From: Haloferax marisrubri | GTDB lineage: Archaea > Halobacteriota > Halobacteria > Halobacteriales > Haloferacaceae | Assembly (NCBI RefSeq): GCF_001469875.2 | Contig: NZ_LOPW02000006.1 | Coordinates: forward strand, 188,991 to 252,990 | DNA length: 64,000 bases | Direction of reading: 5' to 3' | Shown here: positions 1 to 8,555 of the stretch, piece after piece | How the letters are laid out: each line of letters starts with the position of its first letter | Numbering within the stretch: position 1 is the first letter of the stretch | Notes under the pieces: generated by a model | Databases searched by the model: none | The model's input: only the letters and a program-made list of their open reading frames with translations | Told to the model about the DNA's origin: nothing | Position numbers and translations under genes: made by a program

Positions 1-904
1 GGACCTGTTCGGCGCGTCTCCGACGATCTGGCTCGTCGGATTCGGGGCCGTCGTCTTCGCGGGCTTCGTCCAGTACGAGCGTCGCGTCGAGCGCGAGGGC
101 GGGTCGCCGCTCGTCCCGGTCCGCCTCCTGTCGAACGGGCCGTTCACCGCCGGCGTCGCCACGAACGCCGCGCGGTCGCTGGTCCTCGCGGGGTTCATCT
201 TCGTCGTCCCGGTCTTCCTCCAGTCGGGGGCCGGCTACACCGCGTTCGAAACCGGCGTCGCGATGCTCCCGTTCTCGGTCGCGACGTTCGTCGCGTCCAT
301 CTTCACGACCGGCTGGCGGCGGTTCGTCGCGCCGAAACTGCTGATTCAGGGCGGAACCGTCCTCATGGGGCTCGGCGTGCTCGCGCTCGTGTCGCAGACC
401 GCGCTGGACGCGACGGTCGCGCAACTCGCCGTGCCGATGGCGCTCGTCGGCCTCGGTCTCGGCCTCGTGATGGCACAGCTCATCGATATGACGCTCTCGG
501 CCGTCGAACAGCGGGACTCGGCGGCGGCGTCCGGCCTGCTGAACGCGACGATGATGCTCGGCTACTCGTTCGGGACCGCCATCGTGGGCACGTACCTGCT
601 CAGGCGGTTCTACGGCGGCGTCGTAGACGGCGTGTTGACCGCCGTTGACGCGGGCGTGTCGGCGAGCGAGCGAGGGGCGCTCGTCGTCGCGCTGGAAAAC
701 GCCGCCGAGACGGCGACCAAAGAGACCCAACAGACCGTCCTCGGCGGCCTCGCTCCGGCACAACGAGAACTGCTGGCTGACGTGTTCGACGCCGCGATAG
801 TGCAGGCACAGCGGGAGACGCTGTTGCTCCTCGCGCTTCTCGTGTTGCTCGTGCTCCTCGCCTCGACACTCCTCCCGGACGGTGGGCGCGACGGCGACCC
901 GTGA
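1..904 (+). CDS. MFS drug-efflux type transporter, C-terminal part
   Basis: The open frame runs in from the left edge without a start, so only about the last 300 residues are present. The visible part alternates hydrophobic helices with short charged loops, including LVLAGFIFVVPVFLQ, a long loop with the VEREGGSPLVPVRLL segment typical of 14-helix DHA2/EmrB-QacA exporters, and a last helix made almost only of Leu and Val. Family members export drugs or other small hydrophobic compounds in exchange for protons. The substrate cannot be told. An internal Met at 263 is not the start, because conserved helices lie upstream in the same frame. Confidence 0.85.
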   Translation, partial: DLFGASPTIWLVGFGAVVFAGFVQYERRVEREGGSPLVPVRLLSNGPFTAGVATNAARSLVLAGFIFVVPVFLQSGAGYTAFETGVAMLPFSVATFVASIFTTGWRRFVAPKLLIQGGTVLMGLGVLALVSQTALDATVAQLAVPMALVGLGLGLVMAQLIDMTLSAVEQRDSAAASGLLNATMMLGYSFGTAIVGTYLLRRFYGGVVDGVLTAVDAGVSASERGALVVALENAAETATKETQQTVLGGLAPAQRELLADVFDAAIVQAQRETLLLLALLVLLVLLASTLLPDGGRDGDP

Positions 905-1423
905 GGGCGGCGGTTTTCCGCCTCTTGCCCCCAGTTCCAGTATGGACGGTTCAACTCACGTGCACGATAAAGCTGTACTGTTGGTGACCAACAGATGCGG
1001 AAGCCGTCTCCCGTCCAGTTCATATCATTGGAGCAATAGATTCAGGAGGGATACGTTTTGTTAGAATATTTATTTTGATAACATCTGTTTCAAAGAATAG
1101 TGCATAAAATATGCATGATACAGTTGTGAACGATTCAGGAATTTATTGTTTAAGTTCTTAAAACCTAATTCTTAGGCGTTCAAATCGGTTGTGGTAAGAT
1201 AGATTCAAAATTGTATTGTATATTATTTACACAACTATATTTAACTCTGTATTTTTTAGATATAATATTTATATTCACGTCTCCGAGCCTATTCGGAATT
1301 TTTATAATACTATCCAGACAGTCTGAATCGCCTAATTATCGGTGGTGAAACCGAATTCGGCAGGGAAATGAAATCGAAGGGAAACACAGGGCAGGTTGCG
1401 GCGGACAGAGAGGCAAACAGCAG
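905..1423. other. Intergenic gap with AT-rich core
   Basis: There is no credible gene here. From about 1040 to 1320 the DNA is strikingly AT-rich (runs such as TTTTTATAATAC) against a GC-rich background. It ends at a short dyad, CAGACAGTCTG, at 1315-1325, about 100 nt before the next start codon. It may hold the promoter and a long leader of the surface-protein gene, or be a remnant of inserted DNA. Confidence 0.6.
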
Positions 1424-4400
1424 ATGACGCGTGGACCCGAGATAACGCGGCAACAGGTTAGCACGCTTGTTTTGGCGCTGGTGACGGTGATTTCGCTCGT
1501 CGCGTGGGTGCCGGTCGGTGCGGCGGCGGTCACGAACGGTGCGGACATCTCGCACACCGACCTCTCGGTGACGCCGACGACGCTCTACGAGGGAAGCGCC
1601 GTCACCGTGAACGTCACCGTCGAGAACACCGGCGGGACACAACAGCCGTACAACACGACGCTCACCGTCGACGGCGACGTCGTGGCGTATCAAACCGGGA
1701 CGCTGAACGCCGGCGCGACCGAACAGGTCACGTTCACGAAGACGCTCTGGGGGGCGGGGAGCTACGACGTCGCCGCCGGGGGGCTCAGCGCACAGACCGT
1801 GACCGTCGAGGAGGCTAACGCGAAGTTCCACGGCGGACCGGGTAACCACGGCTACTACCCGAATCAGACGGGACCGCTCACGGAACCCACGGAGGCGTGG
1901 AGCATCTCGGACGGAACGCCGCAGGTGATGCAACCGACCATCGTGGGCGACACGCTTTACACCGCCTTCCACGACGGCGGAAGCCTGTACGCGTTAGACC
2001 CCGAAACGGGCGAGGAGAAGTGGAACGCGACGCCCGGCGGCGCTTCGGGGTCGACGTGGACCACGCCCGCGTACGCCAACGGCGTGCTCTACCTCGGAAG
2101 CAATGACTACAAGCTACACGCGATAAACGCGACCGACGGCACCGAAATCTGGAGCTACCAGACGCAGACGAACGTCCGGTCGGCCCCCGCGGTCATCGAC
2201 GGCGTCGTCTACTTCGGAAGCAACGACGGGAACCTGACCGCGGTCGACGCCGACACCGGCGAAGAACTCTGGTACTACACGATGTACCAGCCGGTACTGG
2301 TGGAATCGAACCCCGCGGTCGTCGACGGCGTCGTCTACGTGTCGGGTGACGACGATAACCTGACCGCGCTGAACTCCACCACCGGCGCACGAATCTGGAA
2401 CTACGCGCTCCCCGACGAGAGCCAGTCGGACCCGACGGTCGCGAACGACACGGTGTTCGTCGGAAGCGACAGCACGATGGGTGAAACAAGCGGGAGCGGA
2501 AGCGTGTACGCCATCAACGCGACCGACGGCACGGAGCGCTGGAACTACTCGATGGCGGGCGACGTGGATTCGAGTCAGGTGTACGCCGACGGCGTCGTCT
2601 ACGCCGGGAGCCGCGGCGGCGAACTCGTCGCGCTCGACGCCGCCGACGGGAACGAACGCTGGACCGCGTCGGGGACCGACTTCCGTGGCGCGCCGGTCGT
2701 CGCGGGCGACGTGCTCTACATCTCCGATTACGGTAACGATACCGTCCACGCGTTCAACGCGACCGACGGGACGGAACTGTGGTCGTACGACTCGCCGGTG
2801 AACACCCTCTACCCGACGCCGCTCGCGTGGAACGGCTATCTCTACTACGGAAGTGCCAGCCAGTTCCACGCGCTCACAGAACCGGCACCGACCGTCTCCG
2901 CGGTCAACGCGACGAACCCCTCGGGACAGAACCTCTCTGTGTCGTTCGACTCGTCGCAGAACCTGACGAACATCTCCGTCTCGGTCTCCGGACCGAGCTC
3001 GACGACATTCACCGAAGGCGACTTCGTGGAGTCGGGGAGCGGGCCGTACATGTACACGCTCGCGTCGCCGTACGAGACCGGAAGCGACGGCACCTACACC
3101 GTCACGGTCGGGACCGCCGAGAACGTCGACGGCCAAGACGGGGCCGGAGACGAGTCCGACAGCGTCACTATCGACACGACCGCGCCCGCCGTCGACGCGG
3201 GGGCGAACGCGACCGTCGACGAGGACACCGCCGTCGAGTTCAACGCCAGTAGCTCGACCGACGCCTCGGGTATCGCGGCCTACGAGTGGGACTTCGGCGA
3301 CGGCTCCGCGAACGCGACCGGCGAGAACGCGACCCACACCTTCGCCGACCCCGGCACCTACACCGTCACGCTGAACGTGACCGACACCGTCGGGAACAGC
3401 GGGTTCGACACGCTCACCGCGAGCGTCAACGACACGACGTCGCCGACGGCCTCCGCCGGTGCGAACCAGACCGTGGACGAGGACACCGCCGTCAGTTTCG
3501 ACGGCTCCACCTCCACGGATAACGGGGCAATCGCCACCTACGAGTGGGGCTTCGACGACGGCACCGCAAACGCGACCGGCGAGAACGCGACTCACACCTT
3601 CGCCGACCCCGGAACGTACGACGTGGTACTGACCGTGACCGACGGCGGCGACAACGCCGATTCGGATTCGCTGGTCGTGACCGTGAACGACACGACCGCG
3701 CCGACCGCCGACGCCGGCGGAAACAAATCGGTCACGCGGGGCAACGCGGCCGAGTTCGATGCCGGCGGTTCGACCGACAACGTCGCCATCGACTCCTACG
3801 AGTGGGACTTCGGCGACGGCGCGAGCTCGACGAACGCCTCCGAGACGCACAGCTACGACTCGACGGGGACCTACACCGTCACGCTGAACGTGACCGACGC
3901 CGCCGGGAACGTCGGTTCAGACACGATGACGGTGACCGTGAAGGCTAAATCGTCCTCGTCATCGTCATCGTCTTCGTCTTCGTCTTCTTCGTCCTCTTCC
4001 TCGTCGTCGTCCACGACGGAATCGAGCGAGGGGACGGACGACAACTCGGACGTCGTCGTCGACTCGAAAAGCGAAGGCACGAGCAAGCGCGCGAACGTGT
4101 CGGTCAGGAACGTCGATACGAGCCGCCCTGTCGTCATCGCGCTCGAACCGGTCGCGAACGACACCGAAACCGGCGAGACTGGAACTAACGAATCCGCCGG
4201 AGACGCCGGAACCGACGAGGAACCGGCGTCGTCCGCCGCCGAGAACATCTCGGTCGCACAGCTCTCGATGAACGTGAACAACGGGGACGACTTCACGCTG
4301 AACGTCACGACGTACGAGGCGACCGAGGACGAGGCCACGGGCGAGCGCTTCCAGCGCGAGACGGGCGCGACCTCGGCGGGCTTCGTCGTGGTCAACCACT

Positions 4401-5059
4401 CGATACACGACGACGACATCGAGGACGTGACGTTCACCTTCAGCGTGCGAAAGCGCTACTTCGAGGCGACGGGCATCGGCCCGGAGTCGGTTGCCCTCTA
4501 CCGCGACGAGCACACCCAGTGGCGCAGGCTCGACGCCAGTCTCGTCGAGGAGTCCGAGACGCACTACGTCTTCGAGGCGACCTCGCCAGGCCTGTCGCTT
4601 TTCACCATCGGCTCGACCGTCCCCGTCTTCGAAACGACCGCCGCCGAAGTCACCGAGACGAGCGTGTCGGTCGGACAGGAAATCGAAGTCGCAGTCGACG
4701 TGTCGAACCTCGGCGGCGCGGGGGGAACCCACGCGCTCGACTTGCTGGTTGACGGCGAGCGCGTCGCCGGCGGGACCGTGGAACTCGGCGCGTTCCAGAA
4801 CGGAACGGCCACGCTCAGCTACGCATTCGACGAGGCCGGGACGTACGAACTCGCGGTCGGCGACCAGGTCGTTGGCAGTATCACCGTCGAAGAGTCGCAA
4901 GCGGCGCAGACCGCGGCGTCGGCCGACGAGTCGGAGCCCGGTGCTGACGATGGCGACGGTGACGGCGGCAACGCCGGATGGACGCTCGCCGCCGTCGTCG
5001 CCGTCCTGCTCGCCGCCGGCGCTGGCATCGCCTACCGACGACGAGAACGCGACGAATAG
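1424..5059 (+). CDS. Secreted, C-terminally anchored surface protein with PQQ-like propeller and PKD domains
   Basis: The product has 1211 residues. A hydrophobic signal segment spans residues 14-34. A CARDB-like domain follows to about 125. Residues 140-490 form a beta-propeller of PQQ-like repeats (recurring ALDPETGEE-KW and AINATDGTE-W units). Three PKD domains lie at about 586-840, each with a YEWDFGDG-type motif. Then come 21 serines in a row (843-863), a PGF-pre-PGF-like domain (about 880-1060), a second CARDB-like domain and a C-terminal helix ending in Arg/Glu, as in archaeal surface anchors. NxT/S glycosylation sites are abundant. The classic PGF tripeptide is not visible before the last helix. 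Likely role: adhesion or binding at the cell surface. Function unproven. Confidence 0.85.
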   Translation: MTRGPEITRQQVSTLVLALVTVISLVAWVPVGAAAVTNGADISHTDLSVTPTTLYEGSAVTVNVTVENTGGTQQPYNTTLTVDGDVVAYQTGTLNAGATEQVTFTKTLWGAGSYDVAAGGLSAQTVTVEEANAKFHGGPGNHGYYPNQTGPLTEPTEAWSISDGTPQVMQPTIVGDTLYTAFHDGGSLYALDPETGEEKWNATPGGASGSTWTTPAYANGVLYLGSNDYKLHAINATDGTEIWSYQTQTNVRSAPAVIDGVVYFGSNDGNLTAVDADTGEELWYYTMYQPVLVESNPAVVDGVVYVSGDDDNLTALNSTTGARIWNYALPDESQSDPTVANDTVFVGSDSTMGETSGSGSVYAINATDGTERWNYSMAGDVDSSQVYADGVVYAGSRGGELVALDAADGNERWTASGTDFRGAPVVAGDVLYISDYGNDTVHAFNATDGTELWSYDSPVNTLYPTPLAWNGYLYYGSASQFHALTEPAPTVSAVNATNPSGQNLSVSFDSSQNLTNISVSVSGPSSTTFTEGDFVESGSGPYMYTLASPYETGSDGTYTVTVGTAENVDGQDGAGDESDSVTIDTTAPAVDAGANATVDEDTAVEFNASSSTDASGIAAYEWDFGDGSANATGENATHTFADPGTYTVTLNVTDTVGNSGFDTLTASVNDTTSPTASAGANQTVDEDTAVSFDGSTSTDNGAIATYEWGFDDGTANATGENATHTFADPGTYDVVLTVTDGGDNADSDSLVVTVNDTTAPTADAGGNKSVTRGNAAEFDAGGSTDNVAIDSYEWDFGDGASSTNASETHSYDSTGTYTVTLNVTDAAGNVGSDTMTVTVKAKSSSSSSSSSSSSSSSSSSSSSTTESSEGTDDNSDVVVDSKSEGTSKRANVSVRNVDTSRPVVIALEPVANDTETGETGTNESAGDAGTDEEPASSAAENISVAQLSMNVNNGDDFTLNVTTYEATEDEATGERFQRETGATSAGFVVVNHSIHDDDIEDVTFTFSVRKRYFEATGIGPESVALYRDEHTQWRRLDASLVEESETHYVFEATSPGLSLFTIGSTVPVFETTAAEVTETSVSVGQEIEVAVDVSNLGGAGGTHALDLLVDGERVAGGTVELGAFQNGTATLSYAFDEAGTYELAVGDQVVGSITVEESQAAQTAASADESEPGADDGDGDGGNAGWTLAAVVAVLLAAGAGIAYRRRERDE
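3950..4012 (+). repeat. TCN triplet run coding 21 serines
   Basis: Twenty-one consecutive TCN codons, mostly TCG, TCT and TCC, form an imperfect microsatellite inside the surface-protein gene. It codes a flexible linker between the PKD domains and the C-terminal half. Such runs can change length by slippage in steps of three without breaking the frame. Confidence 0.9.
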
Positions 5060-5075
5060 CCCCGAAACGGCCCGC

Positions 5076-5081
5076 TTTTTT
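5076..5081 (+). terminator. T-run terminator candidate
   Basis: Six Ts follow a GC-rich stretch 17 nt after the stop of the surface-protein gene. Haloarchaeal transcripts commonly end at such T-runs. Confidence 0.4.
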
Positions 5082-5125
5082 CGGTTCGTGAACAGAGTTA
5101 TTAGATGGTAGACACGAATAGGAGT

Positions 5126-5569
5126 ATGAACGACCACAGCCCTCCAGGCGGACTCCCGTGGCGACGGCGGTACAGCCTCGTCGGCGGCCTCGTCGCGGCG
5201 GTGTTCGTCTCGTGGAGCTATCTCGACGGGCGGTCGGCGATGTCGCTGACCGCGGTGTTCTTCGCCGGACTCGTCGTCGGCGCGGTGGCGAAGCGACGGC
5301 ACGGAACGGCGACCGGCGTCGGCGTCCGGACGGGACTCGTCGGCGGACTTCCCATCCTCTGGGTGCTGTTCGACGTGCTCGCGTTCGCCACCGGGCTGTC
5401 CGGCCCGACGTGGTTCGTCGGCGCGGGGTGGCTGATGGCGCTCGGCGGAGTCGCCACGGTCGGCCTGCTCGGGTTCGGTCTGTCGGCGCTCCTCGGCGGC
5501 GCGGGCGCGAAAGTCGGCGCGGCGTTGACGACGTCTGACCCGCCGTCACCGACGGCGACGAACGAGTGA
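5126..5569 (+). CDS. Small membrane protein, DUF5518-like
   Basis: The product has 147 residues and about four hydrophobic segments: LVGGLVAAVFVSW, a helix after MSLTA, VGGLPILWVLFDVL, and a Gly/Leu-rich last helix. The Gly/Ala-rich pattern resembles the haloarchaeal DUF5518 membrane family, whose function is unknown. A longer frame begins at 5105. I prefer the ATG at 5126 because TTATTA at 5098-5103 sits 23-28 nt upstream, the usual spacing for a leaderless haloarchaeal transcript. The gene stands alone between a terminator-like T-run and convergent minus-strand genes. Confidence 0.7.
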   Translation: MNDHSPPGGLPWRRRYSLVGGLVAAVFVSWSYLDGRSAMSLTAVFFAGLVVGAVAKRRHGTATGVGVRTGLVGGLPILWVLFDVLAFATGLSGPTWFVGAGWLMALGGVATVGLLGFGLSALLGGAGAKVGAALTTSDPPSPTATNE

Positions 5570-5641
5570 CTGCGCCGGCGAGCGCGAACCCGCGACCGCT
5601 CCGAGTCCGTACGAGAAAATAGTCCGGGAGTGAATCCAGCG

Positions 5642-5857
5642 TCAGCGCTGTTCGCGCGCGGCTTCGACCGACGCGAAGAAGCCGAAGTACGCGACGACGC
5701 CCGCACCCATACAGAGGTAGAACGCCCACTGCGGGCCGTCGAGAACGTCGAACAGGACCGAAACGACCGTCACCCACACGAGGGCGAACAGCAGGTCGGT
5801 CAGCATTCCCGAGCGGTGTTCGCGCACGTGGGTACGAATCGTCTCCGCGAGACTCAT
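5642..5857 (-). CDS. 71-residue two-helix membrane protein
   Basis: The product has a charged N-terminus (MSLAETIRTHVREHRSG), then two hydrophobic helices, LLFALVWVTVVSVLFDVL and a second around WAFYLCMGAGVVAYFGFF, and a charged tail. It is the last gene of the acetate cluster. Its ATGA start overlaps the stop of a 22-codon frame that begins 3 nt after the uspA stop, so translation may be coupled. I do not recognise the family. A small subunit or modulator of the symporter upstream is conceivable but unproven. Confidence 0.65.
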   Translation of the reverse strand: MSLAETIRTHVREHRSGMLTDLLFALVWVTVVSVLFDVLDGPQWAFYLCMGAGVVAYFGFFASVEAAREQR

Positions 5858-5922
5858 CGGCGGGTCACCCCGTCGGGAGCCGCGGGTGGCGTGGTCGTCT
5901 TCGCGTGGGTCGCGTCGGACAT
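5854..5922 (-). CDS. Possible 22-residue microprotein between uspA and the 71-residue protein
   Basis: The frame MSDATHAKTTTPP... begins 3 nt after the uspA stop and ends in TGA overlapping the next ATG (ATGA). The tight fit on both sides suggests either a real small protein or a frame that only carries ribosomes across the gap. In GC-rich DNA such frames also arise by chance. Confidence 0.3.
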   Translation of the reverse strand: MSDATHAKTTTPPAAPDGVTRR

Positions 5923-5925
5923 GCG

Positions 5926-6414
5926 TTACGCTTCCGCTTCTGCTTCTGTTTCCGCTTCCTTTTCGTGGACGTCGACGACGAGCACCGGGAGTCGAGTCCG
6001 CCGCAGGACGCGTTCGGTCACGCTCCCGAGGACGACCCGGGAGAGCCCGGAACGGCCGTGCGAGCCCATCACGACGAGGTCGATGTCGTTGTCCTCGACG
6101 AACTTCCTGATGGCTCGCGCCGGTTCGCCCGGGACGACGTGTTCGCGGACGGCCAGTCCGTGTTCGGCGGCGGCGTCGGCGACGTAGCCCGTGGCCGCGT
6201 CGGCCGCGTCCTTCACTTCGGGCATGTCGTCGAGGTGGCCCTGTCGGATGCGGTCGACCTGTTCGGTTCCCAGCGAGTAGCTGGTGGCGTCGACGTCGAC
6301 GACGTACAGCGCGTGGACCGTCGCCCCGTACTTCGACGCGATGTCGACCGCCTGTTCGACGGCGTACTCCGCCGCTTCGCTTCCGTCTGTCGGGATGAGG
6401 ATGTGTTCGTACAT
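5926..6414 (-). CDS. Universal stress protein UspA family
   Basis: The product has 162 residues and is a single Usp domain. It begins MYEHILIPTDGS, the first strand and acidic residue of the fold. Near the end is the ATP-binding signature MGSHGRSGLSRVVLGSVTE (pattern Gx2Gx9GS). The last residues are an acidic EAEAEAEA tail. It starts 3 nt after the symporter stop and so is co-transcribed with acetate uptake. ATP-binding Usp proteins next to transporters are often regulators of transport. That role here is inference. Confidence 0.9.
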   Translation of the reverse strand: MYEHILIPTDGSEAAEYAVEQAVDIASKYGATVHALYVVDVDATSYSLGTEQVDRIRQGHLDDMPEVKDAADAATGYVADAAAEHGLAVREHVVPGEPARAIRKFVEDNDIDLVVMGSHGRSGLSRVVLGSVTERVLRRTRLPVLVVDVHEKEAETEAEAEA

Positions 6415-6417
6415 TGG

Positions 6418-8067
6418 TTAGTCGTCCGCGGGGGACTGGCCCCCGTCGGCGCTCATGACCACGTCTTCTGCGGACTGTTGCTGGCCCATCGGTTCCGGGC
6501 TGTGACACTGCCGAACCATCTTCTTGATTCGCTCGGGCGGTTCGTCCGTCGCCATCGAGACGGCGATGGTGATGACGAACACCAGCGGCGTGCCGACGAG
6601 CGCCGCGCCGATGGCCGGCACGAACTCGGCGAAGAGGTCGCTGAAGTGGAAGATGAGGTCGTTGACCACCGCGGCGACCCAGAGCGCGAGGCCGACGCTC
6701 ATACCCGCGAGCGCCCCCTGACGGTTGGTGTTCTCCCACCAGAGGCCGAGGAAGAACATCGGGAACAGCACGATGGCCGCGAGCGAGAACGCGAGCGCGA
6801 CCAGTTCACCGACGAGCGCGGGCGGGTCGAACGCGGTTATCGTCACGATGACACCGAGCGCGACGATGGTCGCGCGACCGACGAACACCTGCTGACGCTG
6901 GGTCGCGTCGGGGTTGATGATGTTCGTGTAGATGTCGTGGGAGACGGCGGACGAGGCGGTGATGAACAGCCCCGCGGTCGTCGCGATGGCGGCGGCGATG
7001 CCGCCGGCCGCCACGAGGCCGACGAACCACGTCGGCAGGTTGGAAAGTTGCGCCGCGAGCACCACGATGAGGTCGCCCTCACCGCCGCTCATGCCGCCGT
7101 TGGCCGCGAACGTCGGGCCGTACTGGGAGGCGTCGTAGAGGTCGACGCCGAACGCCGCCAGCGCCGGGGCGCTCCAGTACAGGAGCAGGATGAAAAACAG
7201 CCCCCAGACGGTCGACTGCCGCGCCGTCTTTTCGTTTTCGACGGTGTAGAACCGCACCAACACGTGCGGGAGGCCGCAGGTCCCGAAGATGAGCGAGAAC
7301 GCCGTGGCGATCCAGAGGTAGAACCCCGCGTTGGCGAACGGTTCGGAGAACTCGGCCGACAGCTCGCCGATGAGTTGGCCGTATTCGATTTGCGGGAGGA
7401 CGGTCGAGTAGCCGCCGGTGAAGCCGACGACGTAGACCGCCGTCAGGAACGCGACGATGAGGATGACGTACTGGACGGCCATGTTCTTGGTCGCGCCCAT
7501 CATTCCGGAGATGGTCAGGTAGCCGACCGTAATCGCCATCATGACGATGACCATCGTGACGTAGTCGGTCCCGAAGACGTACAGTCCGACCAGACCCATC
7601 CCGCGGGCCTGTCCGACCGAGTAGACGAACCCGATGAGGATGGTCGTCAGCGCGCCGATTGCCCGCGCCGTATCGGAGTTGAATCGGTCACCGACGAAGT
7701 CGGGTGCCGTGTACTTCCCGAACCGACGCATCTGCGCGGCCAGGAAGATGAGGAGGACGAAGTACCCGGCCGTCCAGCCGATGATGAACGCGAGCCCGTA
7801 GAAACCCGCGAGGGCGACCAGTCCCGCTAACCCGAGGTACGACGCCGCCGACATCCAGTTCGCGCCGATTGCCATCCCGTTTTCGACGTTTCCGATCGAC
7901 CGACCGGCGACCCACATCCCCTCCGTATCGGCGACTTTGAACACGTAGCCGATGGCGAGGAACAGAGCCAACATCCCGACGACCATGATGGCCGGTACGA
8001 GTTTGAACGAGATGTTGAGCGCCTCGGGGAGCAGGTCGCCCGACTGGAGGAACACGCTCGCCGTCAT
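6418..8067 (-). CDS. Sodium:solute symporter, probably acetate/monocarboxylate (ActP-like)
   Basis: The product has 549 residues and about 13 hydrophobic segments, a typical length for the SSS family. The segment GRSIGNVENGMAIGANWMSAASYLGLAG matches the conserved SSS region around helices 1-2 (cited here only as a region, residues about 36-60), and GTCGLPHVLVRFYTV is the family motif in mid-protein. The start ATG overlaps the stop of the small-subunit gene by 4 nt. Because acetyl-CoA synthetase heads the cluster, acetate or another short monocarboxylate is the likely substrate. Uptake would be driven by the sodium gradient. Confidence 0.88.
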   Translation of the reverse strand: MTASVFLQSGDLLPEALNISFKLVPAIMVVGMLALFLAIGYVFKVADTEGMWVAGRSIGNVENGMAIGANWMSAASYLGLAGLVALAGFYGLAFIIGWTAGYFVLLIFLAAQMRRFGKYTAPDFVGDRFNSDTARAIGALTTILIGFVYSVGQARGMGLVGLYVFGTDYVTMVIVMMAITVGYLTISGMMGATKNMAVQYVILIVAFLTAVYVVGFTGGYSTVLPQIEYGQLIGELSAEFSEPFANAGFYLWIATAFSLIFGTCGLPHVLVRFYTVENEKTARQSTVWGLFFILLLYWSAPALAAFGVDLYDASQYGPTFAANGGMSGGEGDLIVVLAAQLSNLPTWFVGLVAAGGIAAAIATTAGLFITASSAVSHDIYTNIINPDATQRQQVFVGRATIVALGVIVTITAFDPPALVGELVALAFSLAAIVLFPMFFLGLWWENTNRQGALAGMSVGLALWVAAVVNDLIFHFSDLFAEFVPAIGAALVGTPLVFVITIAVSMATDEPPERIKKMVRQCHSPEPMGQQQSAEDVVMSADGGQSPADD

Positions 8068-8501
8068 TCGACGCGCCCTCCGTCGGTGACGGCGGCCTCG
8101 CTCTCACTCTTCGAGCGCGACTTCGAGGCCGCGTGGTCGATGCCGTACCGCCTGTCGAGTTGGTCGCGCTTGCGGGAGTAGACGAACGCGAGGACCAGCG
8201 AACTGGTCGGCGACAACACGGCGACGAGGAAGTAGTGCGCCGGGAAGCCGATGACCGGTAGCTCCGCGGTCATCGTCGCCGGTGCGAAGTAGGTGAGCAC
8301 CGGCGGTCCGAACGTGAGGAGCGCCCACGCGATGAACCCGGCCCAGATTATTTTCAGGTGGTCTCGCATGAACGGGGTGCTCGGTTTCAGCAGGTTCACC
8401 TCCCTCGACAGGTAGTCTACCTCGTCGTGTTCGGGAGCTGTGCTCCGGTCGGTGCTCGTGGTGTGTGAGTCAATTTCTGACTCGGTTGATTCGCGTGACA
8501 T
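8064..8501 (-). CDS. DUF4212 small subunit of the sodium:solute symporter
   Basis: The product has 145 residues. A hydrophilic N-terminal third is followed by two membrane helices, IIWAGFIAWALLTFGPPVL and FLVAVLSPTSSLVLAFVY, then a basic region SRKRDQLDRRYGID. This YsxRrrxlDrrYgi ending is the DUF4212 hallmark. Such proteins are found directly before SSS symporters and are thought to form a two-component transporter with them. The gene overlaps the symporter start (ATGA) and lies 54 nt after acs. Confidence 0.88.
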   Translation of the reverse strand: MSRESTESEIDSHTTSTDRSTAPEHDEVDYLSREVNLLKPSTPFMRDHLKIIWAGFIAWALLTFGPPVLTYFAPATMTAELPVIGFPAHYFLVAVLSPTSSLVLAFVYSRKRDQLDRRYGIDHAASKSRSKSESEAAVTDGGRVE

Positions 8502-8555
8502 AGATTGTTGGTCGTCTCGTAGTTACACTCGATACGGGCGGCCGAAGGCGGCCGC

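Noticed and set aside
2114..3850. A 578-codon minus-strand frame opposite the surface protein
   Set aside because: It is the reverse of the PQQ-like and PKD repeats, with no motif of its own.
5905..7830. A 641-codon plus-strand open frame, His/Arg/Asp-rich
   Set aside because: It runs antisense to uspA and the symporter, whose motifs are clear. Its composition is that of a GC-rich shadow frame.
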